Assembly: GCA_020054325.1 (NCBI GenBank)
Contig: JAGVLG010000116.1
Location: 1-45,252 of the forward strand
Reading direction: 5' to 3'
Source: Gammaproteobacteria bacterium
GTDB taxonomy: Bacteria > Pseudomonadota > Gammaproteobacteria > UBA6186 > Azoamicaceae
DNA: 45,252 nt
The translations under genes and the position numbers were made by a program. Positions within the stretch are counted from its first letter, which is position 1. Every line of letters starts with the position of its first letter. This document shows, piece by piece, positions 27,617 to 36,094 of this stretch. The notes below the pieces were generated by a model that made no database searches, was not told the DNA's origin, and saw only the letters and a program-made list of their open reading frames with translations.

Positions 27617-28820
27617 TTTTAATTTTAACGTATTAAAGCGTGGTCCAGGTAGCTCGCGTTTAGGGTTATTAACGACCCCACATGGTACAGTAAACACCCC
27701 CGCATTTATTTTTTGCGCTACCAAAGCGGCTATGAAATCTTTAACAATTGAACAGTTACGTGCGGCTAATACACAAATTATTTTATCGAATACTTATCAT
27801 TTAATGTTACAACCTGGCTCGGAAGTTATTGCTAAACAAGGTGGTTTACAAAAATTTACTGGCTGGCGTGGTCCAATGCTAACCGACTCCGGTGGTTTTC
27901 AAATATTTAGTTTAGGCTCTGGCAATGTTGCTGATGAAATTAAGGGCCGGCGTTTAGTAGGCAATGATAAAACTTTATTAAGTTTAACTGAAGAAGGCGC
28001 CAAGTTTCGTTCATATGTTGATGGCCGAATTTATATGCTAACCCCAGAAGAGTCAATAAAAATTCAAAGGGAATTAGGGGCTGATTTAATTGTAGTACTA
28101 GATGAATGCACTCCCTTTCATGTAGATAAAAGTTATACCAAAGCTTCTATGCAACGCTCGCATCGTTGGGCTTTACGTAGTTTAAAAAATTACCAAGAAC
28201 ACGATGATGGTAAACAAAAATTATATGGTATCGTGCAAGGTGGCGTATACCCAGATTTACGGCGCGAAAGTGTAGCCTTTGTAAACGATAATCCCTTCTT
28301 TGGGAATGCAGTTGGTGGCTCACTTGGGGCTGATAAATCACAGATGTATGACATCGTGGCCTTAACTATGTCAATGTTAAATAAACAAAGACCAACGCAT
28401 TTATTAGGTATTGGCGGGATTAGCGATATTTTCAACGGTGTATTGCATGGCATTGATACATTCGATTGTGTGCATCCAACGCGCATTGCGCGCCATGGCG
28501 GCGCTTTAGTAAAACCATGGAACCGCAATGAGAATAGCAATCGGGAACATATTAATTTACGCAACAGTATTTACAAACTAGATCAAAATCCTATTGAATC
28601 AGATTGTGCTTGTATGACTTGTGCTAATTATTCTCGCAGTTATATTCATCATTTATTAAAATCCGAACCAGCATTGTCGTTTACTTTAATTGCACAACAC
28701 AATGCATTTTTTATGAATGATTTAATGCATAGAATTCGTACGGCACTTCAAAACGATACTTTTACAGAGTTACATCAAGAATGGAATTATATTGAGACTC
28801 CCCTCGCTTGCGAGGTTTAG
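27597..28820 (+). CDS. tgt: tRNA-guanine transglycosylase
   Basis: Exchanges guanine 34 in GUN-anticodon tRNAs for a queuosine base. At 407 aa it shows DSGGFQIFSL (97-106), the nucleophile region FDCVHPTR (Asp290), and a zinc site CACMTC with a later His. Two features differ from standard bacterial enzymes. The substrate loop reads NAVGGSLGADKSQM (238-250), where preQ1-type enzymes have GGLAVGE. The segment after the nucleophile reads ARHGGAL, closer to eukaryotic or chlamydial enzymes, which use queuine. With yhhQ overlapping upstream and no queuosine synthesis genes here, the pair may salvage host queuine; this is inference. Confidence 0.93.
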   Translation: MQESHNNFNFNVLKRGPGSSRLGLLTTPHGTVNTPAFIFCATKAAMKSLTIEQLRAANTQIILSNTYHLMLQPGSEVIAKQGGLQKFTGWRGPMLTDSGGFQIFSLGSGNVADEIKGRRLVGNDKTLLSLTEEGAKFRSYVDGRIYMLTPEESIKIQRELGADLIVVLDECTPFHVDKSYTKASMQRSHRWALRSLKNYQEHDDGKQKLYGIVQGGVYPDLRRESVAFVNDNPFFGNAVGGSLGADKSQMYDIVALTMSMLNKQRPTHLLGIGGISDIFNGVLHGIDTFDCVHPTRIARHGGALVKPWNRNENSNREHINLRNSIYKLDQNPIESDCACMTCANYSRSYIHHLLKSEPALSFTLIAQHNAFFMNDLMHRIRTALQNDTFTELHQEWNYIETPLACEV

Positions 28821-28830
28821 TCTCAATATA
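28788..28830. terminator. Long hairpin at the end of tgt, between convergent genes
   Basis: A perfect 12-bp stem (28788-28799 with 28819-28830) encloses a second 6-bp GC-rich stem (28802-28807 with 28810-28815). It contains the tgt stop codon and lies 21 nt before the stop of the VWA gene coming the other way. No T-run follows. It may act as a bidirectional terminator or transcript end protector. Confidence 0.5.
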
Positions 28831-28850
28831 TTCCAGATCAGTAATCTAGC

Positions 28851-31445
28851 CTAACCACCTCTACGACCAGGTCTACCAGGTACTGGTGGAGGTCCCATGC
28901 CAGGAGGCGGAGCTACAGGCCTAGAACGTGGTGGCGTTGGTGCTGCTCCACCAGGTTGACCTAAGCCAGGTGGTGGCGGTACTGCTGGTCCAGTAGAATG
29001 TGTTGAGCCTGGAGGCACTACTCCCTCGCCTAATCCAGGAGGTGGCGCCGGCCTCCTTGGAGGAGGTGGCGGTACTGGTGGTCTACCACCTGCACCTGCT
29101 GGACGCCCACCTGCTGGAGGTGGTGGAATTACCGGAGGCCTTCTTGGTGAAGCTGGCGGTGTGCCTCCGGTTGGAGGTACTGGTGGCACACCTCGAGCCG
29201 CTTGTCGATCCGCTTCTGGAGCTGGAGTGGTAGTAGTCTGTCTTTGTCTACGTCGCCATTCTTCTGCGGCCCTTCCAGATGCTTCTATAATCGTTTGCAG
29301 CTTAAAATCTTGCTCACCAATTAGAAAAGGAAACAAACGCACTCCACCAATACTCATATTCTGCTCTGGGCGACCATCGGGGATTCCAGGTAATCTACCA
29401 AGAAAGCCTGATTTCCGATCGCGAGATTGAGGATCCTTGGCGTTAGAAGGATTGTTGCCAAGAGCCCCGTAAATGGTAGCAAGAGGGTTCATACTTGTAG
29501 TGTAAACATATCTTGCTTCAAATTTAGGTTCAGGCTCTGTAAAATCTCCTGGATCAACTGGCATTTGTGGTGGTTCTGGTTCTCTCCCCGGGTGTGGTAA
29601 CCTGCCTGCAGAATGCGGTTCATCCAAATTACCTCCTAAAAGATCTGCATCATGGACTATCAAGCCTCTATGAATCGCTGGAACACCGTGTTCAGTTAAT
29701 ACGCGTCGTGAAGTACCTTCTTTATGCGCATCAAGAAGCTTACCATCAGGGCCTCGATCATCAAATCTAGTTCGTCGCGGATCAGCAGGAATAGTTTGTT
29801 GCGCATTATAAGCAGCGAGATCAGCATCGTATTTTGCTTTTACCGCGTTGTAAGCATCCAAACGCGTATGATATTCAGCAAGGTCTGCCTCATACTTTCT
29901 TTGTTTTGCTTCATGCTCTGCCTTACGACGTTCGTATTCGTCCAATTGCTCTTGCTCCTCTGGAGTTTTAGGTCCTCGCTCTAACCGACGTCTCCAGAAG
30001 TTTAAGAAGAAGACAAATAACTCATTAGATTCATCGTCCGGCGCAGCTGTCGGCCTTGCTGTTGGAGCAGCGCTACTCAGAGTTGGAGCAACACTACTAG
30101 GTGGCTGCGCAGTTGAAGGAGCTGCAGTTGCTGGAGCTGAAGTTGTTGTAGGTGTTGCCGTCTGCGGGCAAATGATCGGGGCAATCTGACTAAGAATAGC
30201 CGTAACAGAATTATAGAAAGCATCTGTGTCAGGGTAATGAATAACTCTGCCGGGTGTGCATAACTCTTGAGCCATAGCAAGATCAGCATCTGCACCAATA
30301 GCAATACACCATTTGATAAGCTCAGGGAATAGTCTATCAAGATCCCTAAACGCAGCTCTAGTTTTATCTCTATCTGAACTATTAACATTAAAGTCAGAAT
30401 ACATTGCCATTAAGCTTGCAAATTCGCCATTGTTCATCATTAAAGGAAGGTTTTGTAACACTTGATTTAAAGTGCTAGATGGCGCAGTACCGCCTCCTAT
30501 GTATGCGGTTTGTGCTATAAGATCTGGATCAGTAGGTTCGTAATCTCTTGGGCCTATCGGGTTTAGGCCTCTGTAATTTGCAAAACTTTCTACGTTAATA
30601 TCCTGTGGACCTAACCGACGCGTAATTTCTGCAACAGCCGCCATTGCAGTAAGATGCTTCTCCATGACCCCCATACTACCGGATACGTCTATAACATTTA
30701 CCAAATCGATGATATTCGCTGGAATACATGCTGGGTCTTGTAGTAATCTACGCATGAAATCATACGCTTCTTTTTTTAGTTCTTCTTCAGTTTTACCTGG
30801 GAAATTTTCACGTAGAAGGCGTTTCTTTGCTTGTTGCCAGGCTATTTTATCATCCTGATTAGGTGTAGCCTTAGTAGCAACTGTAAACTTGTATGATCGA
30901 ATGGCTTTCATCAATTCATCTCGATTTTTCAACATTTCTGCCACTTCGGAAAATTCTTTTACTTCAGCAACCGCTTCTACAACAGCTAACATTGCGCGCT
31001 TTTGGTTTAGATCTAGTTGGCTCAGATCTCCACGTTTGAGCTTAAGTTTTTCTTCTAGTGTACTAGTTATCTCGACATCAGTTAAAGCTTGGATACCTTG
31101 AGTAGCTGTGATTGCAGCTTCAAGAACACTACTCACTTCTTGCTTATCTGTAAAATCTAAAGCTCGGAGAGCTGCTACCTGAGGTGCATTCAACGCAAAT
31201 TCATCAAGAACACCATCTATTAATAACCGACGGCCAGAGCCAGTACTATTTCCTGATCCAGTATCAGTCTCATTATTGTGTTTTGATGCTCTTGACGCTC
31301 TTCTAGCCCGTATTTCAGCATCTTTTTTTATAAATTGTACTATAGATGTTACGGAGAAAACTAGAAAAAATAGTGCCATTAGATTCCATAAGTGCATTAA
31401 ATACAAAAGCTTCCTTTGCCTAGTGGTTTCTGATTGATTTCTCAT
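28851..31445 (-). CDS. Membrane-anchored VWA-domain protein with polyproline C-terminus
   Basis: An 864-aa protein. A single N-terminal membrane segment (about residues 14-38) follows a basic start. A helical region leads to a von Willebrand A domain (about 247-425) with the MIDAS motif DVSGSMG (Asp253, Ser255, Ser257) and a later GGGTAPSS. A Thr/Ala/Pro linker follows (about 430-470), then a charged helix with YEADLAEY/YDADLAAY periodicity (about 495-548). The last ~130 residues are proline-rich, with PPVPPPPPRRPAPPP and three PPPGLG/PPPGMG units. GGAGA supports the start. Such tails bind profilin, SH3 or EVH1 domains in eukaryotes; binding here is inference. It converges with tgt. Confidence 0.8.
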   Translation of the reverse strand: MRNQSETTRQRKLLYLMHLWNLMALFFLVFSVTSIVQFIKKDAEIRARRASRASKHNNETDTGSGNSTGSGRRLLIDGVLDEFALNAPQVAALRALDFTDKQEVSSVLEAAITATQGIQALTDVEITSTLEEKLKLKRGDLSQLDLNQKRAMLAVVEAVAEVKEFSEVAEMLKNRDELMKAIRSYKFTVATKATPNQDDKIAWQQAKKRLLRENFPGKTEEELKKEAYDFMRRLLQDPACIPANIIDLVNVIDVSGSMGVMEKHLTAMAAVAEITRRLGPQDINVESFANYRGLNPIGPRDYEPTDPDLIAQTAYIGGGTAPSSTLNQVLQNLPLMMNNGEFASLMAMYSDFNVNSSDRDKTRAAFRDLDRLFPELIKWCIAIGADADLAMAQELCTPGRVIHYPDTDAFYNSVTAILSQIAPIICPQTATPTTTSAPATAAPSTAQPPSSVAPTLSSAAPTARPTAAPDDESNELFVFFLNFWRRRLERGPKTPEEQEQLDEYERRKAEHEAKQRKYEADLAEYHTRLDAYNAVKAKYDADLAAYNAQQTIPADPRRTRFDDRGPDGKLLDAHKEGTSRRVLTEHGVPAIHRGLIVHDADLLGGNLDEPHSAGRLPHPGREPEPPQMPVDPGDFTEPEPKFEARYVYTTSMNPLATIYGALGNNPSNAKDPQSRDRKSGFLGRLPGIPDGRPEQNMSIGGVRLFPFLIGEQDFKLQTIIEASGRAAEEWRRRQRQTTTTPAPEADRQAARGVPPVPPTGGTPPASPRRPPVIPPPPAGGRPAGAGGRPPVPPPPPRRPAPPPGLGEGVVPPGSTHSTGPAVPPPPGLGQPGGAAPTPPRSRPVAPPPGMGPPPVPGRPGRRGG

Positions 31446-31637
31446 TTTATTGTTCTCCGAATGAACCCTTCATTTATTTACTATTATTGACTGCTATTCT
31501 CGCTCGAAAGTTCAATTTATGCTGTTTTTTTATCCTCTGTTTGCTGGTTAAATTGCCGAGACCAGCTACAATAGGGGTATATACATTAGGAATTCTGTCT
31601 ATTTTACGAGTAGGCACCAATAGTTAGAGGGAAAACT

Positions 31638-32954
31638 ATGTCAAATTTAAGAAATTATGCAAGCCTTAACTTACATCGCTTGGCTTTAGGTCTTTTAACT
31701 TTGGTGGCAATTCCTACCACCTCTTTAGCAGCAGCATTTGCAGTTAACGAACAAAGTATCACCTACCTTGGTAATGCTTATGCTGGCACTTCATCTGCGG
31801 TGCAAGATGCCAGCACTAGCTATTACAACCCAGCTGGTTTGAGTTACCTAGCAAAAAAGCAATTAGTTGTCAGTGGCGCATATAATCATCCACATATTAA
31901 TTTGTACGATGCTACCGCTACAAATAGTGCTGGGGATGTAGTAACCGGGGCTAACCCTTCTAAACCAAGTGCCAATATTTTCGTGCCAGGATTAAATGCC
32001 GCATATAAAGTAAATAAGCGTGTCGCGCTTGGCTTCAGCTTAGTCGAGCTGTTCGCAACTGATATTAAATATGAAGGTAATAGTATTGCTCGTTATATGG
32101 CTACTACGACAAAGATAAATACTATCGATATAAGCCCTTCTATCGGAGTCATGCTGCATAAAAAGCTCCATGTTGGCGCAGCCTTAGATTTTATGAAAAT
32201 TAATATGAATCTTTCATCAGATGTTGCTTGGGGTGACACTGGATCAGAAGCACTTGGTTATGTAAACACTTATATGAATGGCTGGTCTTATGGGTACCAT
32301 ATCGGTGTGTTATACGTACCAAACAAAAAAGTTAGAATGGGCTTAGTATATTTTTCAAGATTCTCGCCAAATTTACAAGGTAACGTATATTCTGCCCAAA
32401 CTTTAGATTTTGGTACGCCACGCCCTACCTATGTTACCAGCAATTTTAGCCTACCAGATCGGTTAAATTACAGTATTACCACCAATTTTACCCGTAAATT
32501 GATTGGTATGGCTGAAGTTGAATGGACACACTGGAGTCGGTTGCGTACTGTTACCCTAAAATATAACTCAACCGCCCGCCCTGGTACAATTGTATTTGAT
32601 TTCAAAAATACTTGGCGCTTTTCTTTAGGTGGAGATTATAACTTTACACGTAATTTTGCGATGAAACTTGGGCTTGCTTACGATCAAACCCCAGTAAATA
32701 ATTCGCATATATCAGTACGAGTACCTGAGAATGATCGCTATATAATTGGAGTTGGAATGCGCTACAAACTACATAGAATGCTTTCAGTAGTTGGCGCCTA
32801 CTCACATGTATTTATGAGGACATTCTCTATATCAGAAACTGCAGCAACTGAATCGCTAAACTCTTCTCCAAACGTAGCAAATGTTAAAACTTTAAACGGT
32901 ACCTTTAATAATTCTGCAGACATATTTGGATTACAGGTAGTGTTTACACTATAA
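31638..32954 (+). CDS. fadL: Outer-membrane long-chain fatty acid transporter FadL family
   Basis: An outer-membrane beta-barrel that takes up long-chain fatty acids or other hydrophobic compounds. The 438-aa protein has a signal peptide (cleavage near SLAA, residue ~32). The classic FadL N-terminal hatch follows: AVNEQSITYLGNAYAGTSSAVQDASTSYYNPAGL, cut here into its parts NEQS, GNAYAG, DAS and NPAGL. Beta strands follow to the end, which finishes QVVFTL. GAGGG at 6 nt supports the start. A hairpin (32977-33000 core) follows the gene. The presence of patatin and hydrolase genes nearby may fit use of host lipids, an inference. Confidence 0.92.
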   Translation: MSNLRNYASLNLHRLALGLLTLVAIPTTSLAAAFAVNEQSITYLGNAYAGTSSAVQDASTSYYNPAGLSYLAKKQLVVSGAYNHPHINLYDATATNSAGDVVTGANPSKPSANIFVPGLNAAYKVNKRVALGFSLVELFATDIKYEGNSIARYMATTTKINTIDISPSIGVMLHKKLHVGAALDFMKINMNLSSDVAWGDTGSEALGYVNTYMNGWSYGYHIGVLYVPNKKVRMGLVYFSRFSPNLQGNVYSAQTLDFGTPRPTYVTSNFSLPDRLNYSITTNFTRKLIGMAEVEWTHWSRLRTVTLKYNSTARPGTIVFDFKNTWRFSLGGDYNFTRNFAMKLGLAYDQTPVNNSHISVRVPENDRYIIGVGMRYKLHRMLSVVGAYSHVFMRTFSISETAATESLNSSPNVANVKTLNGTFNNSADIFGLQVVFTL

Positions 32955-32962
32955 AACTATTG

Positions 32963-33014
32963 CCGTGGGAACATCTTTTAAATAGTACAGTCTATTTAAA
33001 TCATTGCCTCACGG
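32963..33014 (+). terminator. Hairpin between fadL and the DUF1428 gene
   Basis: An 8-bp AT-rich stem (32977-32984 with 32993-33000, 8-nt loop) inside a short CCGTG/CACGG pair (32963-32967 with 33010-33014). It lies just after the fadL stop. There is no T-run, so it may be a weak terminator or a processing site before the next gene's ribosome site at 33018. Confidence 0.4.
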
Positions 33015-33030
33015 TATAGGAGTAATTACA

Positions 33031-33411
33031 ATGACCAGCAAAAATAAAACTAGATATATAGATGGTTTTCTATTATGTGTTCCTAAAACAAAACTTACTA
33101 AATACCGAACTCTATCTCGTAAGATGGGTAAAATAATGAAAGAATACGGTGTTTTAGAGTATCGTGAATGTGTTGCCGATGATATGAAAAACATTATGGG
33201 CATAGCATTCGACAAAGTTATTAAAACCAAAAAAAATGAAGTTGTGGTATTCTCATGGATAGCATTTAAATCTAAAGCACATCGAACCAGTGTTAACAAG
33301 AAAGTAATGCAAGATCCACGAGTTATGAAAATGTGCAGTATTAAAGACATGCCGTTTGATTGCAAGCGCATGGCTTATGGTGGCTTTAAAGTCCTAGTGG
33401 ATGCATTTTAA
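33031..33411 (+). CDS. DUF1428 family protein (YbaA-like)
   Basis: 126 aa from the ATG at 33031, chosen because AGGAG lies 8 nt upstream (the frame opens 27 nt earlier). It matches the DUF1428 dimeric alpha/beta-barrel family: YIDGFLLCVPKTKL at the start, EYGVLEYRECVADD, EVVVFSWIAFKSKAHR, DPRV-MK and the closing MPFDCKRMAYGGFKVLVD. The biochemical role of the family is not established. Members are small stress-associated cytosolic proteins. Unlike many homologues, this one is rich in Lys. Confidence 0.9.
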   Translation: MTSKNKTRYIDGFLLCVPKTKLTKYRTLSRKMGKIMKEYGVLEYRECVADDMKNIMGIAFDKVIKTKKNEVVVFSWIAFKSKAHRTSVNKKVMQDPRVMKMCSIKDMPFDCKRMAYGGFKVLVDAF

Positions 33412-33505
33412 TATTAAGCCCGAAAGCAATTGTTGTTCGCTATAATTTTAATTAAAAAAGTAGTAACATTCTAAATTAATAATTATTATAACAAAGGCGG
33501 ACATC

Positions 33506-33937
33506 ATGACTTTATCAATAATAAATAAGAATATACATAAAATGTATGATTGGCTATATCATATTTCTGACAACTTACAAACAGAAGATTTAGATGCTTG
33601 TTTGGCAATTTTAAGAACTTCCTTACATGAATTGCGCGATCACATTCCACTTGTTAATGCAGTGCATTTAAGCCAACAATTGCCATTAATGGTACGTGGT
33701 ATATTTTTTGAAGCGTGGGATCCAGAATACACCCCAATTAAGCCAAAAGAGCTAGATGATATCTTGGCTCAAATAAGGCATGGATTACGCGCGTACCCTA
33801 GTATAGATGCAAAACAAGCATTATTAGCGGCCTATAGGACATTGTGGAAAATGGTCCCAAATGGTACATGGAAAAATGTGGTAATTGTTGCACCAAAAGG
33901 ATTCAAGGAAATTTTTCATGAAGTTAAGCAGGAATAA
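33506..33937 (+). CDS. DUF2267 family protein
   Basis: A 143-aa protein that fits the DUF2267 family: an all-helical domain with WLYHISDNLQTED, AILRTSLHELRDHIP, and VHLSQQLPLMVRGIFFEAWDPEYTP. The closing GTWKNVVIVAPKGFKEIF is also typical of one branch. The function of the family is unknown. AGGCGG lies 6 nt before the ATG. It is 94 nt after the DUF1428 gene on the same strand and may share its transcript. Confidence 0.85.
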   Translation: MTLSIINKNIHKMYDWLYHISDNLQTEDLDACLAILRTSLHELRDHIPLVNAVHLSQQLPLMVRGIFFEAWDPEYTPIKPKELDDILAQIRHGLRAYPSIDAKQALLAAYRTLWKMVPNGTWKNVVIVAPKGFKEIFHEVKQE

Positions 33938-33965
33938 TCAATATTTTTGCATTATACATTGCGAT

Positions 33966-34847
33966 CTATAAAGGGGTAAACCTACTTGATTTTCTTTTTC
34001 TTACAGCTTTTCCTTCACCGGGCTTTTGGCTACCTACTTTTAAGCTTGGAGAGCTCGTAGCAGAACTTGCAGGAGTTAATAGTGGGGCTGGCTCTATTTG
34101 CAGTATGCTCGCCAATTCAATCTGATCTTCTAAACCTTCAATTTGTTGGATTAATGCTGTAACTATAGCTGCTAATGCTTCAGAGTTGTAATTAATTTTG
34201 TAAGTACATTCTTTAATCCTTTTGAATAAACAAAGAATACTATCTGTAAGTTGTATAATTTTTAGGTATAATTCAGGTAAATATTTGGTAAATGCCCTAT
34301 GCTGAGTTTCATCTATCGCTAGTTTTGATACATAAGATTCCATTGCAACAGCATGTTCACCAATCTTAGATAGAGCGCATAGCAATTCCTTTTGAGATGT
34401 CAAATGGCCTTGAGCATGATCTTTAAGTATAACATCAGACGTGCTTGCAAAAGCTGGAGTGGGCGTGTAATCACCATCCATGCCAATTGATATTAATTCA
34501 ATATCCAACAAATCGACTCTCTTTTTTGAATTAAGTATTATCTCTTTCAAGCATTGGTTACTGGCTTTAACACTATGTAATGTACTTTTTAAAACTGCAA
34601 ATGTACTAGAGGCTTCTTCGCACAATGACCTTATCTGTGCATAAAAATGTGACATGCCATGCTCTACGATTAAAGAATAACCTCTATTTGAGTTTATTTC
34701 TGACACGCGCACAACGAAATCTTGATAGGCCAGATTAAGTGCAGATATAGCACTTGATAATTCCTGTTTGCTACTTAAATACTCTACCGTGTGATATGCA
34801 GGCACGACGTCTAATGATTCATCTAAAGCATCTACGGCAATAGGCAT
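33966..34847 (-). CDS. Helical protein with basic tail, unknown
   Basis: The start is taken at 34847, where AAGGA lies 8 nt upstream; the frame stays open 39 codons further upstream. The 293-aa product is mostly helical, with many Leu/Ile/Ser and no signal peptide or membrane segment. After residue ~250 it becomes Ser/Pro/Lys-rich and ends with AVRKRKSSRFTPL, a cluster that could act as a nuclear localisation signal in a host cell. No domain recognised. It converges with the DUF2267 gene. Confidence 0.65.
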   Translation of the reverse strand: MPIAVDALDESLDVVPAYHTVEYLSSKQELSSAISALNLAYQDFVVRVSEINSNRGYSLIVEHGMSHFYAQIRSLCEEASSTFAVLKSTLHSVKASNQCLKEIILNSKKRVDLLDIELISIGMDGDYTPTPAFASTSDVILKDHAQGHLTSQKELLCALSKIGEHAVAMESYVSKLAIDETQHRAFTKYLPELYLKIIQLTDSILCLFKRIKECTYKINYNSEALAAIVTALIQQIEGLEDQIELASILQIEPAPLLTPASSATSSPSLKVGSQKPGEGKAVRKRKSSRFTPL

Positions 34848-35222
34848 GATAAGTTCCTTGTTATTTTTATAATTTATATTGGAAACATTCTGCCACATTT
34901 TTCTGAAATAATCAATAAATTTTAAAACCGAACCACAGCGGACATCAAATGCAGCACTAGCCATCTAAAGCATTATCAGTGTATCTAAGCGTATAATATC
35001 AACCCGAATAAAGAGGATGCTAGACCTAAGTACTCTAGATAGGTATGACTACAAAATTAACGATAAGTTGTCAGGATATTCGTACAATTACATAAATAAT
35101 ATAGATTATACCAAAATTATATAATACAATTTATCAAGTCACATCCTTTCCATTGGCGATTTTTTCAACGCCAATGATAACTGATTAGTTAATGCTTTGT
35201 TTAAAGCTAAGGAAATTCTATC
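34848..35222. other. Intergenic region before the lipocalin gene
   Basis: 375 nt between divergent genes, AT-rich. It includes the unlikely 5' extension of the helical protein (34848-34964). An 8-bp inverted repeat (CATTGGCG at 35151-35158 with its complement at 35169-35176, 10-nt loop) lies about 50 nt before the lipocalin start and may be an operator or leader hairpin. No RNA gene or ORF recognised. Confidence 0.45.
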
Positions 35223-35750
35223 TTGTTTAAATTTTACATTATAAGCTTACTACTGATTCCTTCATATTCAGCTGCGCTAAATTCAGTCGACAACATTGAC
35301 CTGAATCGATACTTAGGGAAATGGTACGAAATCGCCAGAATAGATTCCTGGTTTGAAAGAGGATGCATCAACGTAACAGCTGAATATAACATAGCTAAAA
35401 ACAATGTGATCAATGTCACTAACAGCTGCTATAAAGGTAACCCCAAGGTTTTTAAACAGGCCACTGGTCGAGCTTGGGTTGTCGATTCCACAACTAATGC
35501 AAAATTAAAGGTAAGTTTTTTGCCTAGCAGTTTAAAATTTTTAGATCCTGTAATAGCTGGCGACTATTGGATTTTAAAAATTGATCCTAACTATAAAGTT
35601 GCTTTGGTTGGCGAGCCTTCTATGAAATATTTGTGGGTTTTGGCGCGCACACCTCAAATAGATGAAAGGTTATATAATGAATACCTAGGTTATGCTGAAT
35701 CACAAGGCTACAATATTTCTGAGGTTCACAAAACAATCCAAGAGCAATAA
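35223..35750 (+). CDS. blc: Bacterial lipocalin (Blc family)
   Basis: Binds lipids such as lysophospholipids in the cell envelope. The 175-aa protein has the lipocalin signature DLNRYLGKWYEIARIDSWFERGC (parts: GKWYEIAR at 32-39, FERG) and later ALVGEPSMKYLWVLARTP. Two cysteines (48 and 68) could form a disulphide. Its signal peptide (KFYIISLLLIPSYSAA) lacks a lipobox cysteine, so unlike E. coli Blc this is predicted to be soluble in the periplasm or secreted. The start is TTG with AAGGAA about 9 nt upstream. A hairpin overlaps its stop codon. Confidence 0.9.
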   Translation: MFKFYIISLLLIPSYSAALNSVDNIDLNRYLGKWYEIARIDSWFERGCINVTAEYNIAKNNVINVTNSCYKGNPKVFKQATGRAWVVDSTTNAKLKVSFLPSSLKFLDPVIAGDYWILKIDPNYKVALVGEPSMKYLWVLARTPQIDERLYNEYLGYAESQGYNISEVHKTIQEQ

Positions 35751-35764
35751 TCTGTTATTGCTCT
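35741..35764 (+). terminator. Hairpin overlapping the lipocalin stop codon
   Basis: A perfect 10-bp stem (35741-35750 with 35755-35764) closes a TCTG tetraloop, and the stop codon lies in the left arm. No T-run follows, so it is only a possible terminator. Confidence 0.45.
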
Positions 35765-36053
35765 AATAGCAGAACTTAAGCGATGTACTTCTTTTACTTA
35801 CGCTTATCGCCCGTTCACGCAACAGTTTATTTTCGTATGTTAATGTCACATATAACTTGCATTATTTTAAATGATATATTTTATAGCTTCGCATACGCAT
35901 TTCCAACTAAGATGCATTATCAGTAATTTAATTTAATAACACTAGACTTTTAGCTAATTTTCTTGTACAGTTCCCCCTAAAGGCGAGATTTGTCATTTAC
36001 CTGAGATTACAATAGGATGAATTACATGATTATGATTTAATTGCTCGCACATT
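35765..36053. other. Intergenic region before rhlE
   Basis: About 290 nt (344 nt counting both flanking hairpins), AT-rich. It probably holds the rhlE promoter and a long 5' leader. No ORF, tRNA or convincing promoter pair was found. Confidence 0.4.
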
Positions 36054-36075
36054 ATCCCAATAATTGGGGATTTTT
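36054..36075 (+). promoter_or_regulatory. Terminator-like hairpin in the rhlE leader
   Basis: ATCCCAA (36054-36060) pairs with TTGGGGAT (36064-36071) with one bulged base and a 3-nt loop, followed by TTTTT (36071-36075). The rhlE start codon lies 20 nt downstream, after GGGAG. The position suggests attenuation or cold-sensitive control of rhlE rather than termination of an upstream gene. Confidence 0.5.
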
Positions 36076-36094
36076 ATAATATTGGGAGCATTTA

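Noticed and set aside
28190-28564. 124-codon frame opposite tgt
   Set aside because: Lies wholly inside tgt, whose motifs are unmistakable.
29000-29233. Leu/Val-rich frame opposite the polyproline tail
   Set aside because: An artefact of reading proline codons on the other strand.
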